Below, piece by piece: positions 53,701-61,015 of a stretch of 64,000 nucleotides of DNA (positions are counted from its first letter, which is position 1; the number at the start of each line of letters is the position of its first letter). Source of the DNA: Acidobacteria bacterium 13_1_20CM_3_53_8 (lineage in GTDB: Bacteria; Acidobacteriota; Blastocatellia; Pyrinomonadales; Pyrinomonadaceae); contig MNJR01000005.1 of assembly GCA_001920415.1 (NCBI GenBank), positions 1 to 64,000 on the forward strand, read 5' to 3'. The position numbers and the translations under genes were made by a program. The notes under the pieces were generated by a model that did no database searches, had not been told where the DNA came from, and saw only the letters and a list, made by a program, of their open reading frames with translations.

Positions 53701-54408
53701 CCAAGCTCCAGCGTTTTTATTGAATGCTCCAACATAGCTGACAGCAAGGCCGGTGCAAGAGATGAGCGATTGCTCAGCGTCGGAAGCCCCAGCTTCAATC
53801 ATGCAAGCTTTCCCACACTCTCAGACCTGCCGGAAGCAAGCAGAGAGGCCAGAGCGATCACAACATTTTACAGGTCGTCACGTCTTCTGCTAGGAGCAGC
53901 CGCGCGCGTGCGAGAGATCAGGAGTGAGATTGAAACGTCGGATGTGCTCCACTTTGCCTTGCACTATGTAGTTAATGAGCGATCCGCAATGCTCTCAGAG
54001 ATGGTTCTGGCCGAAGAGCCGGGCGACCATGCCAGACACGAAACCAGTGACGGCAGTTTGCGCGCTTCCGAGATTTACGAAATGAAACCTATAGCTCGCC
54101 TTGTCATACTCTCTGCATGTCAGACGGGGATCGAGCGTCAGTACAGTGGCGAGGGTGCGATTGGACTTGCGCGACCCTTCATAGCCGCGCGCGTCCCCTT
54201 GGTCGTAGCAAGCCTCTGGCCTGTTGATTCAGGCTCTACGGCGGATTTGATGATAGCTTTTCACAAGCACCGCAAGCAGGATGGAGTGATAACAGCGAAA
54301 GCGCTTCAGCGCGCCCAGATGGAGATGCTTCAAGGCGAGGACGAGCATTATCGCCAGCCATACTACTGGGCATCTTTCTTTGCCATTGGCGGGCACACAG
54401 AATACTAG
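50764..54408 (+). CDS. Anti-sigma-like, membrane-anchored TPR-CHAT protease
   Basis: A 1214-residue protein. Residues 1-90 resemble a zinc-less anti-sigma module (IRQYLLGELSTEDQRQQVEE, RLITDGEFFQELEISEYELI, DEYLNNALTLDERSHFESYF). An acidic linker and one transmembrane helix (129-149, AAAFPVLIVLGLGIWRVFFY) follow. Then come TPRs to about residue 860 (LGLLYLSEKKFDEAIHEFEE; SRSYGYLGSFYGSLKNYDEA; FEYSEESRARSLLDIMRQGT) and a CHAT caspase-like domain (VQIIQYAVLENRLLIWVISK; LPFSALLSKSSGRYLVQDYP). The catalytic dyad is H1067 in LHFALHY and C1119 in ILSACQTG, with SGEGAIGLARPFIAARVPLV and SLWPVDSGST after it. Probably membrane-tethered, with signal-triggered proteolysis. The start lacks a clear ribosome site. 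Confidence 0.9.
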   Translation: MALQSDDQRAIRQYLLGELSTEDQRQQVEERLITDGEFFQELEISEYELIDEYLNNALTLDERSHFESYFLSATERQSKLSFSSALKTYVARANVEDEDETEEEERSSQRQKNYQPPLWTRLLASPYLRTAAAFPVLIVLGLGIWRVFFYQSETQRGLIALERAYRQERPIEARTSVLPYAPLLETRGGTQAKVDETSRHLAESLLLDAVRSEPGPASRHALGLLYLSEKKFDEAIHEFEEALKADPQNARIHSDMGAALLEREIARANVEGGRSLEEFAESCDHLSKALELDPSLLEALFNRALCYERSGLPPQAEDDWRKYLERDPNSPWADEARQHLRRLEQERSSASQNEEQMLQDFLVASQTRDDDRAWQIVSHSNSSAGNLITNKILDSYLDLEAQGQHDAARGKLQALVYAGRLTVERTGDRYTSDLAKFYNSASTARLSSLAQARSQINKAYELFTQSRYDEAIASYTAAKQIFDQAGDTSEAIFARYRIGHCYVLEPDTERSQPIFDELTSTCKNREYRWLLAQCLYESAQIQAGLNEYSKAIDYSAQALKLLEQIDDTAGIVKSLVQLADEYRSLNDVNRSMIFLQRGLFSIINCHPEPTQSCWELYFAIALDFNLLRRYTTALEYQKEALQLALALNKPLLISRSYGYLGSFYGSLKNYDEAIRNIELALDIAKSLSGQPSGLDMMGNTSLQLGEIYRQTGDYSKALDAYNQSINYYDGLNFKYFFYAAHKGKLLCYKALGDGAATEEEIKTVLPLFDQYRSKITDESQRNSFFDAEQSIYDLAIDFADYGKQNSQLAFEYSEESRARSLLDIMRQGTHVVGQEFDPELGLSSGSKPLTLSQLQEQMPDRVQIIQYAVLENRLLIWVISKGKFQSAQPVEISAEVLNEKIQKYLSLIKSRSESGSEEARQVSGELHDILIKPVESFFDSNDEMLCIVPDKILNYLPFSALLSKSSGRYLVQDYPLQLSPSSSVFIECSNIADSKAGARDERLLSVGSPSFNHASFPTLSDLPEASREARAITTFYRSSRLLLGAAARVREIRSEIETSDVLHFALHYVVNERSAMLSEMVLAEEPGDHARHETSDGSLRASEIYEMKPIARLVILSACQTGIERQYSGEGAIGLARPFIAARVPLVVASLWPVDSGSTADLMIAFHKHRKQDGVITAKALQRAQMEMLQGEDEHYRQPYYWASFFAIGGHTEY

Positions 54409-54503
54409 AGGATTAACCGCCGGTTGAAATTTACCTGAAATAAAATTCCGGTTCGAGACATATATAGATGAGATGACTTTCTAACAGATAAGGAGAAAAA
54501 CAA

Positions 54504-55421
54504 ATGCCTTTCGGAATAGCACAGAGCCTTCCAAAGTGGCCTTCAGTGAGAATCCTTTTTCATGGTCTTTTACTTTGGTACCCCGATAAGGATGGAACAT
54601 CCTGCCGCATCGGTGTCCTTCGCGGCGCGCCTGATCACTATCTATCAATTGAGGTCAGGATAAAGAAGCAAGGCGACCCGGACTTTCCTATCATGAGACA
54701 CTTTGCACCTATGCGCTTTAGCCACAATGATGATGACACCAGTCCAGGATTATTGATTACAGTAGATACTCCTTCAAAAGACCCACATGTGGAAGTGTTT
54801 ATTCCCGACCCGGATTTTGAAAGATCGCCGACTTCTACTTCAGACCCTCAGGACTATAGGTGGGGAGTTGACCTGGATGATATACACAAAGTTGAACTGC
54901 AACAAAATCCCAAGCTTCTGTTACGTGATTCGAACTCTACTGAACCCAGCATCCAAATAACCGAAGGTATCCTGCACACCGCGTTGAAATCGCATGATGA
55001 TATAGAGATCAAGAAGGTCAGCCTGAAGACCGGCAAGGAGGTGGATTTTTTCCCCATTGCCGCTATCATGGGCATCAATATGTATCTTGAGCCTACGCAG
55101 AATTTGATTTTGCGGTGGATTAAGGAAGATGGTCTTAGCCAAGAATTGCCACTGCCCAGGCCAGATAATCCCTTGGATAATCCCGGTCAACTCAGCTATG
55201 AGATTTATATAGATAACAATCCAACCTTCACTGATCATGTGACGCACAGTGATTTCACAGAGTTCTATAAGGCTTTTAAGGTTGGTTCTTTGCCCACTGA
55301 GCTATTCGATCTGAAGTTTCCAATAGCTCCGGGCGTAAGACATCTGATGAAGTTTGTAGATAGCGGTACTGATCTTGGCACGCCTACGATTCCCTGCATG
55401 CCCGGAGGGCATGGCGGATAG
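54504..55421 (+). CDS. Unknown 305-residue protein of the CHAT locus
   Basis: A 305-residue protein with a strong AAGGAGA ribosome site, no signal peptide and no membrane helix. It has a beta-rich N-terminus (PSVRILFHGLLLWYPDKDGT; CRIGVLRGAPDHYLSIEVRI), further strands (HVEVFIPDPDFERSP; YRWGVDLDDIHKVELQQN) and a C-terminal part with QLSYEIYIDNNPTFTDHVTH. It ends in PCMPGGHGG. No family was recognised. It lies 95 bp after the CHAT gene on the same strand. Its Gly/His-rich, Cys-containing tail and exposed loops make it a candidate substrate or partner of the protease. That is inference from position. Confidence 0.65.
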   Translation: MPFGIAQSLPKWPSVRILFHGLLLWYPDKDGTSCRIGVLRGAPDHYLSIEVRIKKQGDPDFPIMRHFAPMRFSHNDDDTSPGLLITVDTPSKDPHVEVFIPDPDFERSPTSTSDPQDYRWGVDLDDIHKVELQQNPKLLLRDSNSTEPSIQITEGILHTALKSHDDIEIKKVSLKTGKEVDFFPIAAIMGINMYLEPTQNLILRWIKEDGLSQELPLPRPDNPLDNPGQLSYEIYIDNNPTFTDHVTHSDFTEFYKAFKVGSLPTELFDLKFPIAPGVRHLMKFVDSGTDLGTPTIPCMPGGHGG

Positions 55422-55547
55422 ACTTGAAATAAGCTCCGGCAATATTTGCGCTACAGAGCAAGTGGTGTGCACCCGCCACTTGCTCTGTCAAACCGAGTGA
55501 ACCGAGTTAAACGATTGTGCTGGCAGTGCCGCATACCCCTCGCGGCA

Positions 55548-56462
55548 CTAGCGCAGGGGCATGAACCCCCAAAGAGAGCTAGCCAAATCCGGCGAGGCAT
55601 TATAAAAAGTGGTGGGGTGTTGCTTATCCCGCAGTAGCATGTCGCTATAGACTGTAAAACCCTTTCGCTCTATCTCTTTACCTACGAGGTATTCAATCTC
55701 GACCTCTCCTGTAACGACAGCCAACGGTTCCCCTTCAAGCTCGAAGGGAGCGCTGAAGTTAATCATGCTCAACAACTTTTCCGTATCGCAGCCCTCTAAC
55801 CGTGCGATTAGCGGCCCACGTCCTTTGAGATCAGCCCTGTGGTAAGAGATCAATGAGACATTATCGGCAGATATTGTCTTATATTCGTTTTGGTCAAACA
55901 GTTTGAGATCCATAGTCATATCTCTAAGAGAAAACGTGGAGGCAGAGATGAGCATTGGGTGTAGTACCGCTTGTGGCTCTACTGTCTTCCACTCGCCAGC
56001 ATGACATATTACACCTTGCTGAGTGAGAGTAAGTACCCCTGTGAAAGCAGATACCTTTGCATGAGTTGCCCCCTGAACATTAATTGCCTCCACAACATTT
56101 TTGAGTAATGTGTCCCCACTTTGTCCGAACCCTGTGAAACAGGAACAAAAAATCAGTTCATCAAGACCCTGATTTTTGAATCGCTCAAGTTCTGCCTTCC
56201 ACTCGCCTTTATTATTAGAACCGATATTGTTCGTATCCCCGTCGTCCATACCCGTAAAAATTTTCCCTCTAATTCCATGGCCGACCATCATTACACGTGT
56301 TGCTCCATGGCAGTTGAGCAAATTGGTGACAGCATCGGCAGTGTTGCTATGACCATGCGCTCCCGGAAAGGCTGTTTGCGCATCACCCAGCCCCGCGCTG
56401 TTGGTGGAATCAAATGTTACACACTGCGGCACATCTTTACCACAGATATTTGTTACCGGCAT
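55548..56462 (-). CDS. Caspase-fold candidate protein (DUF4347-like His/Cys dyad)
   Basis: A 304-residue protein on the opposite strand, convergent with the 305-residue gene. After an N-terminal Gly/His-rich stretch (FPGAHGHSNTADAVTNLLNC) come TRVMMVGHGIRGKIFTGMDD with the His in GHG (H62) and GLDELIFCSCFTGFGQSGDT with the Cys in SCFTG (C108), followed by VSAFTGVLTL. This order, hydrophobic strand-GHG then hydrophobic strand-SCxTG, is the catalytic plan of caspase-like/C14-clan and DUF4347 proteins. The C-terminal 140 residues are beta-rich and unknown. No signal peptide. A protease role is inferred from the dyad only. Confidence 0.65.
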   Translation of the reverse strand: MPVTNICGKDVPQCVTFDSTNSAGLGDAQTAFPGAHGHSNTADAVTNLLNCHGATRVMMVGHGIRGKIFTGMDDGDTNNIGSNNKGEWKAELERFKNQGLDELIFCSCFTGFGQSGDTLLKNVVEAINVQGATHAKVSAFTGVLTLTQQGVICHAGEWKTVEPQAVLHPMLISASTFSLRDMTMDLKLFDQNEYKTISADNVSLISYHRADLKGRGPLIARLEGCDTEKLLSMINFSAPFELEGEPLAVVTGEVEIEYLVGKEIERKGFTVYSDMLLRDKQHPTTFYNASPDLASSLWGFMPLR

Positions 56463-56780
56463 CTTTTAAGTCTCCTCTCTTGACTGCTATTAGTCATATC
56501 GTATTCATCTCCATAGAATAATCACAGCGAGTTTTAGTTGAATACAACGGAAATCACTCATCCATGCTCTGTAGAGCAGAGAATATAATACGGACGACTT
56601 CAATTACTATGAAAATTCGAAGCGAAACATTTCAAAGCGCGGGAGATTGTATCCTATTTGAAAGGTATACAGTCGCTTCGGACGATGAACTGCTTTGCGA
56701 CCCACACTTGTCTGCACTGTAGCCTGTGAATAGAATAAGCGTTGAAATTCATAAAAATTCGATTTTATGGAGGCGAGGCC
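56463..56780. other. Divergent promoter region, no gene seen
   Basis: About 318 bp between the divergent caspase-like and rhodanese genes, AT-rich. GGAGGCGAGG at 56769-56778 is the ribosome site of the rhodanese gene. No repeat of the palindrome class is present here, which is unusual for this window. Confidence 0.5.
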
Positions 56781-57122
56781 ATGTCACAACCGATAAACCA
56801 GATGCAGGAAATCACCGCGACAGAATTGAAGCAACGTTTAGACGAGGGCAATGACATACAGATCGTGGACGTGCGCGAACCTAACGAGTACGCATTCGCG
56901 CGCATTCCCGGCTCGATACACATTCCGCTCGGACAAGTCGTGAATCGCATGAACGAGATTGACCCCTCGCGCGAAACGGTTGTTCACTGCAAGATGGGCG
57001 GGCGCAGCGCACGCGCGATTGAAGCACTGAAGCGCGCAGGGTTTCAAGGAGAACTCGTCAATCTCAAGGGCGGCATCACCGCATGGTCGAACGAAGTTGA
57101 TCCAACCGTGCCGAAGTATTAG
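56781..57122 (+). CDS. Rhodanese-like sulfurtransferase
   Basis: The start is ATG at 56781 with GGAGGCGAGG upstream; 113 residues. One rhodanese domain: EITATELKQRLDEGNDIQIV, DVREPNEYAFARIPGSIHIP, LGQVVNRMNEIDPSRETVVH, CKMGGRSARAIEALKRAGFQ with catalytic Cys in HCKMGGRS, and LVNLKGGITAWSNEVDPTVP. It resembles single-domain rhodaneses fused or linked to MoeB/ThiF-type systems and may serve sulfur delivery. The neighbouring gene is unrelated by sequence. Confidence 0.92.
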   Translation: MSQPINQMQEITATELKQRLDEGNDIQIVDVREPNEYAFARIPGSIHIPLGQVVNRMNEIDPSRETVVHCKMGGRSARAIEALKRAGFQGELVNLKGGITAWSNEVDPTVPKY

Positions 57123-57160
57123 CTTAAACGCTCATTATTTATAATTCGGGAGAATAGAAG

Positions 57161-57649
57161 TTGCGCCTGACTATTAGCGAGGCTTTCTTAACTGAAATTG
57201 GCCGCATCGCCGTTTACCAAACTCATACAGAAGCGCAGATGAGCCTTTTTATCCAAGAGTTATTATATCTGGATGACGCAAAGGGCAATATTATTACGAG
57301 CGGGCTTCGGATTAATGAGCTGGTTACAACACTTGAAGCTTTGTTGACTAATGAGTTTGGGACGCAGCATCGTTATGTCATAAGATTCAAGAAATTTAGT
57401 AGTGCTCTGGATAAGCTTAGGAAGAAGAGAAATGAGATCGTGCATTCAATGTGGAGCTTCGGCTCCACTTTGAAAGCTAATTCTGCAACTCGATCTAAAA
57501 TCAAGAGAAGAGGGCGTGAGTTTGTATCTGTTACATTAGATGAAATGAAAGAATTATCAAAGAAGATGGAGCATCTTGAATGGGAGATTAGTGATATTCG
57601 CGTCCGAGTTTGTCATTATGAAGCTAGTGCTAGGCCAAGCCGCGTCTAG
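57161..57649 (+). CDS. HEPN-like helical protein (RNxxVH motif)
   Basis: The start is TTG at 57161 behind GGGAG; 162 residues. It is all-helical (FLTEIGRIAVYQTHTEAQMS, LRINELVTTLEALLTNEFG, FSSALDKLRKKRNEIVHSMW, VTLDEMKELSKKMEHLEWEI). The LRKKRNEIVHSMW segment fits the R-x4-H motif of HEPN ribonucleases and of related helical proteins with RNxxVHxxW. HEPN proteins are often toxins or defence RNases, but this short motif alone does not prove catalysis. It lies 38 bp after the rhodanese and may be co-transcribed. Confidence 0.6.
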   Translation: MRLTISEAFLTEIGRIAVYQTHTEAQMSLFIQELLYLDDAKGNIITSGLRINELVTTLEALLTNEFGTQHRYVIRFKKFSSALDKLRKKRNEIVHSMWSFGSTLKANSATRSKIKRRGREFVSVTLDEMKELSKKMEHLEWEISDIRVRVCHYEASARPSRV

Positions 57650-57711
57650 TAGCTTACTTGATCCAACTGCTCTATAACATTGCTTTCATCATCTCTCTCA
57701 GATAATCCTCA

Positions 57712-60549
57712 TCACCTGAAATTGCTAATCAGCACAACGTCGCTCGTCAGTGTCCCGCGCGCGACGGCGAATTGACGACCGTCAAACGTCCAGTCGAACC
57801 AGAAGATGCGGTCGAGCTTGAAGTCTGTCAACTGTTGGGGCTTTCCGCCGTCAACGGGCTGAACCCAGACGTTTGATACGCCGCCATGCTCGTCTAAGTA
57901 TCCCAAACCGCGACCGTCCTGTGTCCAGCGAACGAAGCCTGTGGGCGCGTCGAACGTTTTTACTATCTCTCCGCTTGCGAAATCGAGTATGGCCAGGCGT
58001 ACGGGTGAAGTCAGTTGCTGATCCCAGTAGAAGCAGGCTATCAACTTTCCGTCGGGCGAAACCGCAGGGCGCATTGCGAACTTATTTGTCACCTGCACGG
58101 GTTCGCCGCCTTCTACTGGAATCTTCCACAGCGCCGGGTTGCCTGTATTCCAGGATGTGTAAACAACCCAATTGCCCGCAGGCGAACAATGTAGCGCGCC
58201 CTCGTTGTTGCCGCGCGTCATCTGCCGCTGATTCGCGCCGCTCGTGTCCATGCGCCAGATGTTCGGAGCGCCGCTGCGGTCTGAGATGAAGAAGATGTAG
58301 CGACCATCGGGCGTGACAGACGGTTGATAGTCGGAAGCCAGGTCGTTAGTTAACTGCTTCTGATGACTTCCGTCCGTATCCATAATCCATATGTCACGAT
58401 TGCCCGCAGAGCGCGACGTGTAGACGATTCGACCGTCCGGTGTCCATGAAAAACTGTAGTAGCGGCTTGTGCCAGAAGTTATCTGCTGAGCCTGCGAGAT
58501 CGTTTTTCCTGCGGGCGAAACCCAGATGTTAGACAGTTGCTCGTACTGCAAAGTAACGAGCGCGCCCGAATTCGCAGTCAAGCTCGCGCCCTCATATTTG
58601 TTCAGATCGTTCGTTATCTTCTGCGCGTGACCGTCCGGGTAAGATAGCTGCCAGATTTGCCCAAGATTCGTTGCGCGATCCGTAGCGCTCAGGATAAGCC
58701 CGGTGCCGTCGTGCAGCCACGTCAGACTTTCGATTGAGAGCCAGCGTTCGGTTGTAAAACTTTTCTCCGCGCCGTCCGCCACCCCGACCGTTATGACGTT
58801 CATGAAAGCGCCGCCCGTATCTGTGTCTCCGGCTGAACCGGCAATGACCTGACCGTCTGGCGACCACGCCAGGTCTCCGAAATAAGCGGAGCCTTTACGC
58901 ACGGCCAATCTTCTCTCGTTGGATCCGTCTGCGTTGGCTATAAAGATGACTGCCTCTAATGTGTTCGGGTTCTCGCGCACGAAAGCAAGTTGTTTTCCAT
59001 CTGGAGAGAAGGTAATGGGGCTGTCAATATCCGTAATTATTTTTTTTGCAGCGCCGCCCAGCGTCGGAACTTGAAAAAGTTCGCCCACAAGTTTGTTCTT
59101 CTCGTGCCGCAGGAAATAGACATAGTTGCCGTCGCGCGAAAATACTGGGCCGGTGAACGCAACGTCCTCCGGCTGAACAATCTGCACAAGGCTTGAGGTG
59201 GCAACCTGCATCATCCATATGCTCTGCTGACCCGCGTCGCTAACAACGTGTGCGACATATTTGCCGTCGGGCGAGATTGCCGCAGAGGTAGCGTTGCCCG
59301 CAGAGGTCAGGCGATTTATCTGCATTGCCTGAAACTGCGCTGAACCGGGAGCGCGGTGTCGAAAAAAGAGTAGAAAGACTGCGAGCGTAGTTACGCTCCC
59401 GAAGACGATTACGAGCGCGATTGTGAGTAAAAGTTTCTTTCTACTCTTCCACCAGGGTTCGCCTGCGGCCTGCGCGCTTCTATCGGTCGTGCGCGCGCGC
59501 GCAATATTCGTAGCGCGCCCTATCTCTTCGTCCGTGAAGATGTGTTGCGCGCTGCCCGTCTTCGCGCTCGGATAATCGCCGCTTGTTCTGAAACCAAGTG
59601 AAGCTCTGGCTTCGGGTGAGCCGGAGCGTTCAAGCTGCGCCGAGAAATCCAACTCCTGTTTCAGAGCGCGCAGGTCAACCAGCAAATCCTTTATAGTCTG
59701 GTATCGCTCTTCTCTGTCCTTGCGAAGAGTTTTTCGGATGATTCGCTGCAAGTCCGTCGGAGCGTCCGGCAGAAAATCTGAGATGGGCTGGGCTTCTCTG
59801 TCCAGAACCGACACTATAACGTCGCTCGGCGTCTCGCCCTTGAACGGAGTCTGACCAGCGAGCATTTCATATAGCACCACGCCGAGGCTCCATATGTCCG
59901 TGCGCCCGTCCAATTGAAAGCCGCGCGTCTGCTCAGGCGACATGTAAGAGACCGTGCCCATCACCATGCCCGGACTCGTGTTGACCATCATGCGCGTGGC
60001 TGCTTCCGTATCAACGCCCGTGCTCTTTCTTTCAGTAGGCTTCGCCAGCCCGAAGTCCAAGACCTTAACGTAGCGGTCGCGGCGAATCATTATGTTTTCG
60101 GGTTTGATGTCGCGGTGGACTATGCTTGCCTCGTGTGCCGCGGCGAGCGCAGCCGCTACCTGTGTCGCCACATCAAGAGATTCGCCCAAAGTGAGAGAGC
60201 CTTCGCGCGCTATGCGTTCTCGCAAAGTCTCGCCATCAATAAATTCAGTGGCGATGTAGTAGAGCGAATCCATCTGACCGATTTCGTGAATCGTGATGAT
60301 GTTCGGATGGTTGAGCGATGAAGCAGTCTTGGCTTCCTGTATGAAGCGCTGCATACGCTCGCGGTCTGATGCTATTTCTGCCGGAAGAATTTTCAGAGCG
60401 ACCGTGCGGTCAAGCTGCGTGTCGCGCGCAAGATAGACTTCGCCCATGCCGCCCGTGCCCAGGTGCGAGCGAATCTCATAGCGCCCCAGAGTCGTCCCCT
60501 CATCTATCGCCACGTTTTTTATACGGCATTGCAGCCTGCGCGGTTGCAT
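57712..60549 (-). CDS. Ser/Thr protein kinase with TolB-type beta-propeller sensor
   Basis: The start is uncertain: ATG at 60549 is used, with GTG at 60513 (VAIDEGTTLGRYEI) also good; about 945 residues. The PknB-type kinase domain has LGTGGMGEVYLARDTQLDRT, VALKILP, IVHRDIKPENIMIRRD, VLDFGLAKPTERK and TVSYMSPEQTRGFQ. One transmembrane helix follows (LLLTIALVIVFGSVTTLAVF). The outer part is a WD40/TolB-like propeller with repeated blades such as ISPDGKYVAHVVSD, FSPDGKQLAFVRENPN, WSPDGQVIAGSAGD, VTPDGRYIFFISDRSG, VSPDGKLIACFYWD. This is a receptor kinase of the acidobacterial type; the ligand is unknown. Confidence 0.9.
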   Translation of the reverse strand: MQPRRLQCRIKNVAIDEGTTLGRYEIRSHLGTGGMGEVYLARDTQLDRTVALKILPAEIASDRERMQRFIQEAKTASSLNHPNIITIHEIGQMDSLYYIATEFIDGETLRERIAREGSLTLGESLDVATQVAAALAAAHEASIVHRDIKPENIMIRRDRYVKVLDFGLAKPTERKSTGVDTEAATRMMVNTSPGMVMGTVSYMSPEQTRGFQLDGRTDIWSLGVVLYEMLAGQTPFKGETPSDVIVSVLDREAQPISDFLPDAPTDLQRIIRKTLRKDREERYQTIKDLLVDLRALKQELDFSAQLERSGSPEARASLGFRTSGDYPSAKTGSAQHIFTDEEIGRATNIARARTTDRSAQAAGEPWWKSRKKLLLTIALVIVFGSVTTLAVFLLFFRHRAPGSAQFQAMQINRLTSAGNATSAAISPDGKYVAHVVSDAGQQSIWMMQVATSSLVQIVQPEDVAFTGPVFSRDGNYVYFLRHEKNKLVGELFQVPTLGGAAKKIITDIDSPITFSPDGKQLAFVRENPNTLEAVIFIANADGSNERRLAVRKGSAYFGDLAWSPDGQVIAGSAGDTDTGGAFMNVITVGVADGAEKSFTTERWLSIESLTWLHDGTGLILSATDRATNLGQIWQLSYPDGHAQKITNDLNKYEGASLTANSGALVTLQYEQLSNIWVSPAGKTISQAQQITSGTSRYYSFSWTPDGRIVYTSRSAGNRDIWIMDTDGSHQKQLTNDLASDYQPSVTPDGRYIFFISDRSGAPNIWRMDTSGANQRQMTRGNNEGALHCSPAGNWVVYTSWNTGNPALWKIPVEGGEPVQVTNKFAMRPAVSPDGKLIACFYWDQQLTSPVRLAILDFASGEIVKTFDAPTGFVRWTQDGRGLGYLDEHGGVSNVWVQPVDGGKPQQLTDFKLDRIFWFDWTFDGRQFAVARGTLTSDVVLISNFR

Positions 60550-60611
60550 TTTGACTCTACGGAAGGAGGATGAAAAGCGCAAGGAGGGTTGAGAGCAAAA
60601 ATTATTTGAGT

Positions 60612-60940
60612 GATGTTACGCAGACTGATGTTTGAGTAACAACGACAGCCAGTCTGCGATAGCAGACGACCAGAGTGTAGCCCCTGACGAAGCCGCAGGC
60701 GTAGTCTGGGGTAAAGGACGAGAGCGGAGGTCGGAATCTGCTTTAGCAGATGACAGATATTTACTCTATCTACAGACATTCTTCTGTCTCTTCTCTGTCG
60801 TCTGCTTGCGCGGACTCATTTAATATTCTCATCCTATACCCCAGACTCAGCCCCTTCGGGCTTCGTCAGGGGCTTTACTCTGTCCGTCTGCTATCGCAGA
60901 CTGATGGCTTGCGCCTATGACACTGATTGCCGCGTAACGC
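60612..60940. repeat. GTCTGC-hairpin array (copy 2)
   Basis: Like the element at 47800: starts with TGATGTTACGCA and ends with GCGTAACGCC, with hairpins AGTCTGCGATAGCAGAC, ATCTGCTTTAGCAGAT, AGTCTGCTATCGCAGACT and a long outer pair (CCCCTGACGAAGCC... against GGCTTCGTCAGGGG). The stems co-vary (GTCTGC/GCAGAC versus ATCTGC/GCAGAT). No gene seen. Confidence 0.8.
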
Positions 60941-60949
60941 CAATTGATA

Positions 60950-60999
60950 AAGAAAGAACTCGCCTGAGCTAACTTCACTCAGGCGAGTTCTTTCTTTTA
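60950..60999. terminator. Strong bidirectional terminator
   Basis: Stem AAGAAAGAACTCGCCTGAG and its inverse CTCAGGCGAGTTCTTTCTT with a 9-nt loop, T-tract on one side and A-tract on the other. It lies downstream of the TPR gene on its strand. Confidence 0.88.
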
Positions 61000-61015
61000 C
61001 GCTTTAATCTGAATT

